The notes: a model not told the origin generated them from the sequence alone. Counted from the first letter of the stretch, positions 35,742 to 44,361 are shown. The stretch is DNA of 64,000 nucleotides from an uncultured Clostridia bacterium (GCA_934481345.1 CAKSPF010000006.1:62001-126000); one strand, 5' to 3'. Program-made: numbers and translations.

Positions 35742-36704
35742 CTACCCTCTTTTTTTCTTTTTATTAATATTATATTTTTTCTGTTTTTCAAGAAGCTTCT
35801 GCTCTCTTACTGCATCCTGTTCGGATATTTCGGATTCAAGCTTTTTGTTGTAATAACCGTTTAAAAGAACTGTCTGTCCGAGAGAGAGGACATTTGATAT
35901 AACCCAGTACAAGCCCATTGCCGACGGGAGAGTGAGAGCAAACCAAAGAGTCATAAACGGCATTATGGCAGTCATAGACTTTGTCATGGATTCTGCGCTC
36001 TGTGTATCTCCGCTCTTTTTCTGATCCGGCGAGAGCACTCTTTCCGGGGTTTTGTTCTCTTCGTCTTTCGGAGTTTTGTCTTTGTTAATTACCGTTGTGA
36101 TTTTGCTGGTCAAAAATGTCGAAACAGCAGCAAGTATCGGTATTATAAGCAATGCAAGACTTTTTGGATTTGTAAAGTTCGTTTTGAGCGCATCCCACGG
36201 TATTTCTGAAAGATTAAGACCGAAAAAGTTGAAGTTGAGTAATTTCTCGCCTTCGGCAATAACAATTTCAGCCATTCGGGATGACGCCGTTTCGGTAAGC
36301 TTGTATGCCGTTTTTAATTTGTCTATTTGTGACGCGCTCATATGAAGAATATATGTGAGCGGTCTGTAAATAACCTGATAAAGACCTATAAGTATAGGAA
36401 ACTGGATAAGAAGCGGCAGACATCCGCCGGCAGGGTTTACACCGTATTCCTTATACAGTTTCATTGTTTCCTGGCTTGCTTTATTCTGGTCGTATTTATA
36501 TTTTTCCTGAACTTCCTTTAGTTTCGGCTGTATTCTCTGCATTTTGGTCATTGATTTTTGCTGTTTTAAGCCGAGCGGAAGCAAAATCAGTTTGATTAAA
36601 ACCGTAAACAATATGATAGCTACACCGTAGTTGTTTACAAACTCGTTTATCCATCCGAGAATGTAACCGAGCGGTGTGGTAATCAACAATCTGAAAATAT
36701 TCAT
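35742..36704 (-). CDS. yidC: Membrane protein insertase YidC/SpoIIIJ
   Basis: YidC inserts membrane proteins alone or with SecYEG. The 320 residues contain the conserved Oxa1 core: an N-terminal membrane segment, the basic amphipathic region (KQQKSMTKMQRIQPKLKEVQEKY), GGCLPLLIQFPILIGLYQVI, and further membrane helices near ALLIIPILAAVSTF and TLWFALTLPSAMGLYWVISN, ending in a basic tail (KKYNINKKKKRG). No lipobox is evident at the N-terminus, unlike SpoIIIJ of B. subtilis. Operon: rpmH, rnpA, yidD, yidC, jag. Confidence 0.96.
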   Translation of the reverse strand: MNIFRLLITTPLGYILGWINEFVNNYGVAIILFTVLIKLILLPLGLKQQKSMTKMQRIQPKLKEVQEKYKYDQNKASQETMKLYKEYGVNPAGGCLPLLIQFPILIGLYQVIYRPLTYILHMSASQIDKLKTAYKLTETASSRMAEIVIAEGEKLLNFNFFGLNLSEIPWDALKTNFTNPKSLALLIIPILAAVSTFLTSKITTVINKDKTPKDEENKTPERVLSPDQKKSGDTQSAESMTKSMTAIMPFMTLWFALTLPSAMGLYWVISNVLSLGQTVLLNGYYNKKLESEISEQDAVREQKLLEKQKKYNINKKKKRG

Positions 36705-36716
36705 CTGTTAGCCTCC

Positions 36717-36926
36717 CTATTTAAGCGGGTCGTAGCCACCGTCGTTGAACGGATGACATTTTAATATTCGTCTGAACGCAAGATACAACCCCTTTGCTGC
36801 GCCGTATTTTTCGATTGCCTGCACGGCATAGGATGAGCAGGAGGGATAAAATCTGCAGCAGGGCTTCTTTAAGGGTGATATTCTTTTTTGGTAAAACGTT
36901 ATTAAAAGTATTAATAATTTTTTCAT
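36717..36926 (-). CDS. yidD: Membrane protein insertion efficiency factor YidD
   Basis: A 69-residue YidD protein with the family signature [20 protein letters not shown] and a C-terminal [11 protein letters not shown]. It helps YidC-dependent insertion and sits at the membrane by an amphipathic N-terminal helix ([18 protein letters not shown]). Its ATG overlaps the TGA of rnpA by four bases. Confidence 0.96.
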   Translation of the reverse strand: MKKLLILLITFYQKRISPLKKPCCRFYPSCSSYAVQAIEKYGAAKGLYLAFRRILKCHPFNDGGYDPLK

Positions 36927-37249
36927 TTTAATTCAGACTTTTCTATGCAGTATTTCATAGCGGCAACGACATTGCCGTAAGGCGCATATGCCATTTTGGA
37001 CCTTGCGGCGATTATGATGTTGTAGCCCTTTTTCAAGTCGGGTGCAACCTCGCGGTATGCCGCTCTTATAAGCCTTTTGGCGCGGTTGCGTACATGAGCT
37101 TTGCCGATGGTTTTTGTAACGGTTATTCCCAGTACATTTTTATCGGTTTTGTTTTTGTAATAATGAAAAACAATACAATCCGAAACCACTTTTTTACCCT
37201 TTTTGTATGCGTATACAAATTGACGGTTTGATTTAATTGTTCCCTTCAT
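36923..37249 (-). CDS. rnpA: Ribonuclease P protein component
   Basis: RnpA is the protein subunit of RNase P, which matures tRNA 5' ends. The 108-residue basic protein has the conserved RNR motif in [16 protein letters not shown] and the N-terminal substrate-binding face ([20 protein letters not shown]). It lies 147 bases downstream of rpmH, with a terminator in between that must allow some read-through or be bypassed. Confidence 0.95.
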   Translation of the reverse strand: MKGTIKSNRQFVYAYKKGKKVVSDCIVFHYYKNKTDKNVLGITVTKTIGKAHVRNRAKRLIRAAYREVAPDLKKGYNIIIAARSKMAYAPYGNVVAAMKYCIEKSELK

Positions 37250-37396
37250 TACTGCCTCCTGTCTGACGGCAAAGCACTGTAAACTGCATATTACAAAAAA
37301 CGGAACGGCTGAAACCGTTCCCTACAGTATTGCATAAGTTACATAACTTGTAGGGTTGAGCATAGCCCAACCGCTTAATGACATTGCACAAGCAAA
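37250..37396 (-). other. rpmH-rnpA intergenic region with hairpins
   Basis: 147 bases. It holds the terminator at 37296-37321 and, nearer rpmH, a second weaker inverted repeat around 37353-37375 (GGTTG...CCAACC). It has no open frame. The hairpins probably adjust the strong rpmH message relative to rnpA. Confidence 0.5.
37296..37321 (-). terminator. Terminator/attenuator between rpmH and rnpA
   Basis: GGAACGG (37302-37308) pairs with CCGTTCC (37315-37321); on the minus strand the stem is followed by GTTTTTTG. It lies inside the rpmH-to-jag gene run, so it most likely reduces rather than abolishes downstream transcription. Confidence 0.78.
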
Positions 37397-37531
37397 TTAA
37401 GCAGACAACACTTTTCTGCCCTTTAATCTTCTGCGCGCTAAAACTTTTCTTCCGTTTCTGTCGCTCATTCTTGCTCTGAAACCGTGAACTTTGCTTCTAT
37501 GCCTTACATTTGGCTGATATGTTCTCTTCAT
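37397..37531 (-). CDS. rpmH: 50S ribosomal protein L34
   Basis: A 44-residue basic protein, [18 protein letters not shown] at the start and [12 protein letters not shown] at the end, the full L34 sequence. It is translated from the minus strand with a strong AAGGAGGTG site (about 37541-37549) and was found by reading the region directly because it is short. It heads the rnpA-yidD-yidC-jag series. In most bacteria dnaA and oriC lie next to it on the other side; here they do not. Confidence 0.97.
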   Translation of the reverse strand: MKRTYQPNVRHRSKVHGFRARMSDRNGRKVLARRRLKGRKVLSA

Positions 37532-37696
37532 AACTACACCTCCTTACAATAGCACCACTGTTTATATAAAGTGCACCGACGCCGCAAAAGCGGCATCTCA
37601 CCAAAACAGCAATATAACTGCTGACATAAAATCAACCTTAATTATATACTATGATATTTTATTTGTCAATAAAAATTTTCAGGTTTATTTTAAAAA
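37532..37696 (-). promoter_or_regulatory. rpmH leader and promoter region
   Basis: About 165 bases between rpmH and the DAP dehydrogenase gene. The transcribed leader, roughly 100 bases, contains three hairpins on the minus strand: CAGCA/TGCTG, GCCGC/GCGGC with a TTTT loop, and GCAC/GTGC with a 15-base loop, before the ribosome binding site. No DnaA boxes (TTATCCACA) and no AT-rich 13-mer array are seen. Confidence 0.6.
37641..37669 (-). promoter_or_regulatory. Consensus sigma-A promoter of the rpmH operon
   Basis: On the minus strand TTGACA (37664-37669), exactly 17 bases, TATAAT (37641-37646). Both hexamers are perfect, as expected for a ribosomal protein gene. Confidence 0.92.
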
Positions 37697-38680
37697 TTAA
37701 AGCAAGCCTGATATAAGCTTGGCATTGGATTTGGAGCTGAGGTATGCCGGAGGAACGTCAAACACGGTTTTGCAGCCGTATATACCCTCTTTGTTCATTC
37801 TGAATGCTGCGCGTGCATATGCAACCAGTACGGACGCGGTAAATTCGGGGTTTGAGTCAAGCTTTAAGCTGTATTCTATTATGTGCTTGTTTTCTTCGTT
37901 CAGACCGGTTTTTCCGCATCTGATAACAAATCCTCCGTGAGGTATACCGCTGTGGTTTTTGATAAGCTCGTCTTCAGATATAAAATGAACGGTCGTATTG
38001 TAATCGGCAAAATAGTTAGGCATGGTTTTAATCTGATTTTCAATTTCAGCCTTATCCGCTCCGTCTTCCAAAACGACAAAGCACTCTCTTTCGTGTTTTT
38101 CTCTTGTGGTAAGCTCCGGATTAAGTCCGCCTCTTACTGCATCGAGCGCAGAGTCAATCGGAATGGTGTACTGCCTTGCATCCTTTACTCCTTCAATTCT
38201 TCGTATAGCGTCGGAGTGTCCCTGGCTTACACCCTTGCCCCAAAAAGTATAATCCCTTCCGTTCGGAAGTATTGCCGAAGCATAAAGACGGTTAAGTGAA
38301 AACATACCGGGGTCCCAGCCGACGGAAATTATCGCCGTTTTGCAGTTCGGTTTTGCGGAGTTATCCACATTTTCAAAGTGTGCCGGGATATTTGCGTGAG
38401 TGTCAAAGCTGTCTATAACATTGAAATCTCTTGCAAGCATGGGTGTCTGAACCGGTAAATCGGTTGCACTTCCGCCGCAAAGAATCAAAACGTCAATATC
38501 ATCCTTGTGATCATAAATTTCATCCATAGTATATACTGCTGTGCCGGATAATGTTTTAAGCGAAGAAGGATTTCTTCTCGTAAAAATACCGTTTAGTGAA
38601 ATATCGCTGTTTTGTGCAGCCGCACATTCTACACCTCTGCCGAGATTGCCGTAACCTGCTATAGCTATCCTTGTTTTCAT
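37697..38680 (-). CDS. ddh: meso-Diaminopimelate dehydrogenase
   Basis: Ddh reductively aminates tetrahydrodipicolinate to meso-diaminopimelate in one NADPH-dependent step, feeding lysine and peptidoglycan synthesis. The 327 residues start MKTRIAIAGYGNLGRGVE with the nucleotide-binding loop, and contain CGGSATDLP, NVIDSFDTHANIP, SVGWDPGMFSLNR and GVSQGHSDAIRRI, characteristic of the Corynebacterium-type enzyme. It is monocistronic and has its own weak promoter. Its 3' end faces the rpmH promoter, so it occupies the place where dnaA is usual. Confidence 0.95.
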   Translation of the reverse strand: MKTRIAIAGYGNLGRGVECAAAQNSDISLNGIFTRRNPSSLKTLSGTAVYTMDEIYDHKDDIDVLILCGGSATDLPVQTPMLARDFNVIDSFDTHANIPAHFENVDNSAKPNCKTAIISVGWDPGMFSLNRLYASAILPNGRDYTFWGKGVSQGHSDAIRRIEGVKDARQYTIPIDSALDAVRGGLNPELTTREKHERECFVVLEDGADKAEIENQIKTMPNYFADYNTTVHFISEDELIKNHSGIPHGGFVIRCGKTGLNEENKHIIEYSLKLDSNPEFTASVLVAYARAAFRMNKEGIYGCKTVFDVPPAYLSSKSNAKLISGLL

Positions 38681-38716
38681 TTGTTTTCTCTCCTAAAAAT
38701 TACTTATAGCGTGATT

Positions 38717-38746
38717 ATTATACCATAGGTAAATATAAAATTACAA
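38717..38746 (-). promoter_or_regulatory. Candidate promoter of ddh
   Basis: On the minus strand TTGTAA (38741-38746), 18 bases, TATAAT (38717-38722), about 36 bases before the ddh start. Confidence 0.5.
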
Positions 38747-38763
38747 TATTAATTATATATAAA

Positions 38764-38793
38764 TTGACAAAAACAGATTGAAAATAGTATAAT
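38764..38793 (+). promoter_or_regulatory. Consensus promoter of the pseudouridine synthase-tex operon
   Basis: TTGACA at 38764-38769, an 18-base spacer, TATAAT at 38788-38793; both hexamers perfect. It points at the TTG start at 38816 and leaves a leader of only about 15 bases that includes GGAGG. Confidence 0.88.
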
Positions 38794-38815
38794 TGTTTAA
38801 ATCGGAGGTGTTTTT

Positions 38816-39520
38816 TTGAGAATAGACAAGTTTTTGGCAAACAGCGGCATAGGAAGCCGCAAGGAAATCAAAGCTCTTATTAAAAGCGGTGCGGTGCTTG
38901 CCGACGGTAATATTGTAAAAGATTCGTCAATGCACATTGATGAGAACAAAACCGCTGTTTCGGTAAACGGAAAAGATATCGTTTATAAAAAGTATATATA
39001 TCTGATGCTCAATAAACCCGCAGGCTGTGTAAGCGCTGTATATGACAAGCGGCTGCCTGTAGTGACGGAGTTTGTTCCGCCGGAATATACTCATTATGAT
39101 GTATTTCCCGTGGGCAGACTTGATATTGACACCGAGGGACTTCTGATACTTACAAATGACGGAGCGCTTGCACACAAAATCCTTTCTCCGAAAAGCCATG
39201 TTGACAAGACGTATTTTGTAAAGTCTGCTGCTGACACCGATGAAAAAACAAAGAAACTTTTTGAAGAAGGAATTGTGCTTGACGACGGCTACAAAGCCAT
39301 GCCTGCTGAATTGAAATTTACGGATAACGGCAGGGAAACTTATCTTACAATACACGAGGGTAAGTTTCACCAGGTAAAGCGCATGTTTAAAGCGGCAGGA
39401 AACGAGGTTGTATATTTAAAAAGAGTGAAAATGGGCAATTTGCCGCTTGACAGTGCGCTGAGCCCCGGTGAGATAAGGGAACTGACCGAAGAAGAAATAA
39501 CGCTGCTGTGCAGCAAATAA
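38816..39520 (+). CDS. RsuA-family 16S rRNA pseudouridine synthase
   Basis: A 234-residue pseudouridine synthase with an N-terminal S4 domain (MRIDKFLANSGIGSRKEIKALI) and the catalytic domain of the RsuA/RluB/E/F group; the catalytic Asp is in GRLDIDTEGLLILTNDG. KPAGCVSA and EGKFHQVKRMF complete the pattern. RsuA makes Psi516 in 16S rRNA; RluB-type acts on 23S rRNA, so the exact target is open. The start is TTG, with GGAGG (38804-38808) seven bases before. tex follows after 11 bases. Confidence 0.92.
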   Translation: MRIDKFLANSGIGSRKEIKALIKSGAVLADGNIVKDSSMHIDENKTAVSVNGKDIVYKKYIYLMLNKPAGCVSAVYDKRLPVVTEFVPPEYTHYDVFPVGRLDIDTEGLLILTNDGALAHKILSPKSHVDKTYFVKSAADTDEKTKKLFEEGIVLDDGYKAMPAELKFTDNGRETYLTIHEGKFHQVKRMFKAAGNEVVYLKRVKMGNLPLDSALSPGEIRELTEEEITLLCSK

Positions 39521-39531
39521 AGGAGAACGTT

Positions 39532-41676
39532 ATGAATATTGAACAGATACTGTGCAGTGAATTTAATTTAAAGCCGCAGCAGGCGGCAAATACCGTAAAA
39601 CTGATAGACGAGGGAAATACAATACCGTTTATTGCAAGATACCGCAAAGAAGTAACGGGTTCTCTGGATGATGAGGTTCTAAGAAATTTTGACGAAAGGC
39701 TGAAATACCTGCGTTCGTTTGAAGAGAGAAAAGAAGAAATCATAAAACATATTTCAGAGCTCGGGCTCTTGACGCCGGAACTCAGCGAGAAGATAAATTC
39801 CGCGCGTATATTGCAGGAGCTTGAGGACATATATCTGCCGTTCAGACCAAAGAGAAGAACGAGGGCGACCGCTGCAAAAGAGAAAGGTCTTGAACCGCTT
39901 GCCGTCAGAATATACCTTCAGGCTGACAAAGTCGGAAATCCGCTTGAAATTGCCGCTGAATTTGTAAACGGGGAAAAGGGCGTAAATACTCCGGAGGAGG
40001 CAATAGACGGTGCAAAGGATATTATTGCGGAATTAATATCCGAAAATGCCGATTACCGCAAGGAAATAAGGCATATCACGCAAAAAAGCGGTATTCTGTC
40101 ATCAAAAGCCGCAAAGGAGGAAGACAGTGTATACCGCATGTACTATGAATTTTCGGAGCCGGTAAAAACTCTTGCAAATCACCGCGTCCTTGCGATAAAC
40201 CGCGGGGAAAAGGATGGATTTTTGAAGGTCGGAATAAATGCGGATGAAGAAAGAATTATAGGGTTTCTGCTAAAGCAGATTTTGAAAAAATCAATATATG
40301 ATGATATTATAGAAGAAACCGTGCGCGACTCATACGGCAGATTAATCAGTCCTTCAATAGAACGGGAAGTAAGAAACAGTCTTACCGAGGAAGCGGAAAA
40401 GGGAGCAATTAAGCTTTTCGGAGAAAATCTGAAACAGCTTTTGATGCAGCCGCCGGTAAAGGGAATGACGGTGCTGGGACTTGACCCGGGTTACCGCACG
40501 GGCTGCAAGCTTGCTGTGGTTGACGATACCGGGAAGGTATTGGCAACAGACGTAATTTATTGTACATTGGAGCATCACGACAAGGAAAAAAGCGCGCAGA
40601 AAGTCAAAGCTCTTATAGAAAAATACAATGTAAATTTAATTTCCGTAGGAAACGGAACCGCCTCCGGGGAATCCGAGCAGTTTATTGCGAATGTTATCAA
40701 GGATATGGACAGAGATGTCCGTTATATAATAGCAAATGAGGCAGGGGCATCGGTATACTCGGCATCAAAGCTCGGTGCGGAGGAATTTCCGGACTTTACG
40801 GTTGAGCAGAGAAGCGCCGCTTCCATTGCAAGGAGAATACAGGATCCGCTTTCGGAGCTTGTAAAAATAGATCCCAAATCAATCGGCGTCGGACAGTATC
40901 AGCATGATCTGAATCAAAAACAGCTTTCCGAAACTCTCGCGGGAGTGGTGGAAAGCTGTGTAAACAACGTCGGCGTAGACCTTAATACTGCGTCGTGGCC
41001 GCTTTTGTCATATGTGTCCGGAGTAACAAAGGCAGTTGCGAAAAACATTGTCAATTACCGTGAAGAAAACGGAAAATTCACCTCGCGCAAACAGCTTTTA
41101 AAGGTTGCGAAGCTCGGCGCCAAGGCATTTACTCAATGTGCCGGATTCTTAAAAATAACGGACGCAGAGGATGTGCTTGACCGTACAAGCGTACACCCCG
41201 AATCATATTCCGCCGCGCTTGCTCTTTTGAAAAGTACGGGTTATACTGCCGATGATGTGAAACAAAAGAACATAGGCGATTTAAAAACAAAAATGAAAGA
41301 AATAGACATTGACGGTTTTTTGGCGGTAAACGGCATCGGTATGCCCACGCTCAATGATATTACGGACGCTCTGTTAAAACCCGACCGTGACCCGCGTGAC
41401 AATATGCCCAAACCGGAGCTTAAAACGGAAATTCTCACAATAGAAAGTTTAAGACCGGGAATGGTTTTAAGCGGAACGGTGAGAAATGTAATTGATTTCG
41501 GCGCATTTGTAGATATAGGTGTTCACCAGGACGGACTGGTGCATATCTCGGAAATAAGCAATTCGTATATAAAGCATCCCTCGCAGGTCCTGAGTGTAGG
41601 CGATATTATAAAGGTTAAGGTTCTTGATGCAGATATTGACAAGAAGCGTATTTCGCTTTCTGTCAGACAGGTATGA
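39532..41676 (+). CDS. tex: Tex-family S1 RNA-binding protein
   Basis: Tex is a conserved nucleic-acid-binding protein associated with transcription; molecular role not settled. The 714 residues show the Tex N-terminal helical domain, the YqgF/RNase H-like domain (GLDPGYRTGCKLAVVDDTG), helix-hairpin-helix repeats (ELVKIDPKSIGVGQYQHDL, then ASWPLLSYVSGVTKAVAKNI) and a C-terminal S1 domain (GTVRNVIDFGAFVDIGVHQD). The ATG at 39532 follows AGGAGA; an earlier in-frame start at 39508 overlaps the previous gene and is not favoured. No terminator is evident after it. Confidence 0.96.
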   Translation: MNIEQILCSEFNLKPQQAANTVKLIDEGNTIPFIARYRKEVTGSLDDEVLRNFDERLKYLRSFEERKEEIIKHISELGLLTPELSEKINSARILQELEDIYLPFRPKRRTRATAAKEKGLEPLAVRIYLQADKVGNPLEIAAEFVNGEKGVNTPEEAIDGAKDIIAELISENADYRKEIRHITQKSGILSSKAAKEEDSVYRMYYEFSEPVKTLANHRVLAINRGEKDGFLKVGINADEERIIGFLLKQILKKSIYDDIIEETVRDSYGRLISPSIEREVRNSLTEEAEKGAIKLFGENLKQLLMQPPVKGMTVLGLDPGYRTGCKLAVVDDTGKVLATDVIYCTLEHHDKEKSAQKVKALIEKYNVNLISVGNGTASGESEQFIANVIKDMDRDVRYIIANEAGASVYSASKLGAEEFPDFTVEQRSAASIARRIQDPLSELVKIDPKSIGVGQYQHDLNQKQLSETLAGVVESCVNNVGVDLNTASWPLLSYVSGVTKAVAKNIVNYREENGKFTSRKQLLKVAKLGAKAFTQCAGFLKITDAEDVLDRTSVHPESYSAALALLKSTGYTADDVKQKNIGDLKTKMKEIDIDGFLAVNGIGMPTLNDITDALLKPDRDPRDNMPKPELKTEILTIESLRPGMVLSGTVRNVIDFGAFVDIGVHQDGLVHISEISNSYIKHPSQVLSVGDIIKVKVLDADIDKKRISLSVRQV

Positions 41677-42038
41677 GATTTCGGCACAAAAAAGCACAAA
41701 AAATGCATAAATCCGGCAATATAACTAACACAAAAACGAATAAAACACAAAAAAATACAATGGAATTTGTGCAGAAACAACAAAGTTTTCGGTGTTTGCG
41801 GCAAGCCGCAGCAGGCATGATAGCTATTTTATCAAACAAATAAACAAAAAAATATGAATCGTTTGTGCAAATATTCTAAGTAAAAATTGAATTTTGCAAA
41901 CAAAAAAAATATTTTATGCAAAGTGTATAATTTATTTGATTTTTTTTGTGATTTTGACTATTGGAACAATTTTTCAAATATGTTATAGTATATGTGTAAT
42001 GAAAGAAGTGTACTCATACACATACAGGAGGTAAAGCA
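41677..42038 (+). other. 362-base intergenic region before the ABC ATPase gene
   Basis: Very A/T-rich, with many short A tracts, and no credible open frame. No hairpin terminator for tex was found. A promoter at 41961-41989 serves the next gene. A CGGCAAGCCG palindrome-like patch lies near 41798. No tRNA, riboswitch or CRE-like catabolite site was recognised. Confidence 0.5.
41961..41989 (+). promoter_or_regulatory. Promoter of the MsmK/UgpC-type ATPase gene
   Basis: TTGGAA (41961-41966), 17-base spacer, TATAGT (41984-41989), about 50 bases before the ATG. A TTGACT a few bases upstream has the wrong spacing. Confidence 0.6.
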
Positions 42039-43151
42039 ATGTCAAGCTTAAGTTTACAACACATATTTAAAAAATACCCCGGCGGAGTTACTGCTGTATC
42101 GGATTTTTGTCTTGATATCAAAGATAAAGAATTTATAGTTTTAGTAGGACCTTCCGGTTGCGGTAAGTCAACAACACTCAGAATGATTGCAGGTCTTGAA
42201 GAGATTTCCGAAGGTGAACTCTACATCGGCGATACACTCGTAAACGATGTTGCACCGAAGGACAGGGATATTGCCATGGTTTTCCAGAACTATGCTCTTT
42301 ATCCGCACATGACAGTGTTTGACAACATGGCATTCGGACTTAAATTAAGAAAGATTCCGAAGGATGAAATCACAAGAAGAGTTAACGAAGCTGCCAAGAT
42401 ACTCGATATCGACCATCTTCTCGACAGAAAGCCGAAGGCTCTTTCCGGCGGTCAGAGACAGCGTGTTGCTTTGGGCCGTGCTATCGTAAGAGAACCTAAG
42501 GTGTTCCTTATGGACGAACCGCTCTCAAACCTTGATGCAAAGCTTCGTGTTCAGATGAGAACAGAAATCAGCAAGCTGCACCAGAGATTGCAGACTACAT
42601 TTATCTATGTAACCCATGACCAGACAGAAGCTATGACAATGGGTACAAGAATTATCGTTATGAAAGACGGTTTTGTACAGCAGATAGACACACCTGCAAA
42701 GCTCTATAACGAGCCTGTTAATATGTTTGTTGCAGGATTTATAGGAAGTCCTCAGATGAACTTTGTAGACTGCAAAATCGAAACAGAAAACGATGCGGTT
42801 GTACTTGCGTTCAAGAATGAAAGAATCGTTCTTCCCGAAGGTATCGGCAACAAGGTTAAAGAATCCGGCTGCGTAGGAAAAGAAGTAGTTCTCGGTATCA
42901 GACCTGAAGATATGCATGACGAGGAAGCGTTCCTCAACTCAAGCCCCGAAAGCGTTATAAACGCACATGTTGAAGTAACAGAAATGATGGGTGCTGAAAC
43001 ATATCTGTACTTAAAGATAGACGATACACCGTTTACCGCAAGAGTTAACCCGAGAAGCACAGCTAATGCTGATGATGACATTAAGATTGCTCTTGATCTT
43101 AACAAAATTCATCTTTTTGATAAAGAAACAGAAGTTGCGCTTTTAAACTAA
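42039..43151 (+). CDS. Sugar ABC transporter ATPase, UgpC/MsmK/MsmX type
   Basis: A 370-residue ABC ATPase of the carbohydrate-uptake (CUT1) group. Walker A GPSGCGKSTTLRMIAG, Q-loop VFQNYALYPHMTVFDNM, signature LSGGQRQRVALGRA and Walker B VFLMDEPLSNLD are intact, followed by a C-terminal TOBE-type regulatory domain from about residue 240. It drives sugar permeases from the cytoplasmic face. No permease or binding-protein gene is nearby, and it has its own promoter and terminator. This matches MsmX/MsmK-type ATPases, which energise several separately encoded importers. It is preceded by GGAGG. Confidence 0.93.
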   Translation: MSSLSLQHIFKKYPGGVTAVSDFCLDIKDKEFIVLVGPSGCGKSTTLRMIAGLEEISEGELYIGDTLVNDVAPKDRDIAMVFQNYALYPHMTVFDNMAFGLKLRKIPKDEITRRVNEAAKILDIDHLLDRKPKALSGGQRQRVALGRAIVREPKVFLMDEPLSNLDAKLRVQMRTEISKLHQRLQTTFIYVTHDQTEAMTMGTRIIVMKDGFVQQIDTPAKLYNEPVNMFVAGFIGSPQMNFVDCKIETENDAVVLAFKNERIVLPEGIGNKVKESGCVGKEVVLGIRPEDMHDEEAFLNSSPESVINAHVEVTEMMGAETYLYLKIDDTPFTARVNPRSTANADDDIKIALDLNKIHLFDKETEVALLN

Positions 43152-43170
43152 TAAATGATTAGATTTTATG

Positions 43171-43204
43171 ATACAGACAGTCAAACGGCTGTCTGTATTT
43201 TTTT
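43171..43204 (+). terminator. Terminator of the ABC ATPase gene
   Basis: A 10-bp stem (43171-43180 and 43189-43198) followed by seven Ts. Confidence 0.93.
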
Positions 43205-43241
43205 AGACAACCGGGAGTCGAACACGCATTGCTTGACTTTG

Positions 43242-43271
43242 TTGACAAATTGCATCATAAAGTGATATAAT
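43242..43271 (+). promoter_or_regulatory. Consensus promoter of mltG
   Basis: TTGACA (43242-43247), 18 bases, TATAAT (43266-43271), both perfect, 38 bases before the mltG ATG. Confidence 0.87.
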
Positions 43272-43308
43272 TTTCGTATATTCTATATTAAAAAGGAAAA
43301 ATATACTA

Positions 43309-44322
43309 ATGAAAAAAAGCAAAAGCCGTAAAAAAACGATTATAGTTATATTTATAGTTGCAGTGCTGATTTTTATCAGCCCGTATGCATTGGAGCTTTT
43401 CGATCTGCCTACGTCAAACAGTACGCAGACTGTAGCCGTTTCTGTACCGGAGGGTTCCTCCACCATGCAGATAGCACAGCTTTTAAAGTCAAATAAATTA
43501 ATACGCAGCAAATACATTTTTTTGTACAAGGTGAAATCCGGGAAATATAACAACAAGCTGAATTACGGAATATTCAAATTTCAAAAGAACATGACGGTAA
43601 ATGAAATCATAAAAATAATCGGGGAAAATACATATTCAAAAAAGACGTACAGCGTAACCATTCCCGAGGGGTATTCTGCCGAGCAGACAGCGCAGCTCTT
43701 TGAACAGGCAGGATTTATAAAAGCTCAGGACTTCATAAGCGCTTTAAGCGATACATATGATTACAGCTTTTTAAACGACATTCCGTCAGGTAATTACAAA
43801 TATAAGCTCCAGGGATTTTTGTTTCCGAGCACATATGAGTTTTATACCACTGCAACGGCGCATGATGTCATAGACCGTATGCTCGGCGAGTTTAACAAAA
43901 GATACGGCAATGCGGCGGATTCGTATGACAACATATTTGAAATAATAACAAAAGCCTCTGTGGTTGAGAAAGAAGCAAAACTTGACAGCGAAAGGGCAAT
44001 TATAGCAGGGGTTATTGATAACAGGCTGAAAGAAAATATGCTGCTGCAGGTGGACGCTTGTGTGGTTTATGCAATAACGGACGGCATGTATAATGTGACA
44101 AAGGTATACAACTCTGATTTAAAGATAGATTCGCCGTATAATACATATAAATATAAGGGACTTCCGGCAGGACCTATATGCAATCCCGGCATAAAGTCTA
44201 TAAAAGCGGTTCTTGAGCCGAAAGCAAGCGATTATTTGTATTATCATACGGATGAAGCAAAAAATGATGGAAGCCATATTTTCACAAAGACCTTTGATGA
44301 ACATGTAGAAACCATGAAATAA
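43309..44322 (+). CDS. mltG: Endolytic murein transglycosylase MltG
   Basis: MltG cleaves nascent glycan strands and sets their length. The 337 residues have a basic N-terminus and one membrane anchor (IIVIFIVAVLIFISPYAL), a LysM-like region (VTIPEGYSAEQTAQLFEQ) and the YceG catalytic domain with the catalytic Glu in ASVVEKEAKLDSERA, then VIDNRLKENMLLQVDACVVYA and SPYNTYKYKGLPAGPICNPG. The ribosome binding site (AAAAGGAAA) is modest. It is transcribed alone between two terminators. Confidence 0.94.
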   Translation: MKKSKSRKKTIIVIFIVAVLIFISPYALELFDLPTSNSTQTVAVSVPEGSSTMQIAQLLKSNKLIRSKYIFLYKVKSGKYNNKLNYGIFKFQKNMTVNEIIKIIGENTYSKKTYSVTIPEGYSAEQTAQLFEQAGFIKAQDFISALSDTYDYSFLNDIPSGNYKYKLQGFLFPSTYEFYTTATAHDVIDRMLGEFNKRYGNAADSYDNIFEIITKASVVEKEAKLDSERAIIAGVIDNRLKENMLLQVDACVVYAITDGMYNVTKVYNSDLKIDSPYNTYKYKGLPAGPICNPGIKSIKAVLEPKASDYLYYHTDEAKNDGSHIFTKTFDEHVETMK

Positions 44323-44331
44323 ACGACAAAT

Positions 44332-44361
44332 AAAATGTTCCCTGTTTTCACAGGGAACATT
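44332..44361. terminator. Terminator between convergent mltG and tyrA
   Basis: A 12-bp perfect stem (44334-44345 and 44350-44361) with a TTTC loop. The better U-run (TTTTATTT) is on the minus strand, ending aroF-tyrA; the plus strand has only TT after the stem. Confidence 0.85.

Noticed and set aside
37532..37696. Possible oriC beside rpmH
   Set aside because: The region lacks DnaA boxes, an AT-rich unwinding repeat array and a dnaA gene. It is a promoter and leader region.
43205..43250. Fragment resembling a tRNA T-arm (GTTCGACTCCC on the minus strand)
   Set aside because: The T-stem does not pair properly, and there is no anticodon arm or acceptor partner. It may be a relic, but a tRNA gene or attachment site cannot be supported.
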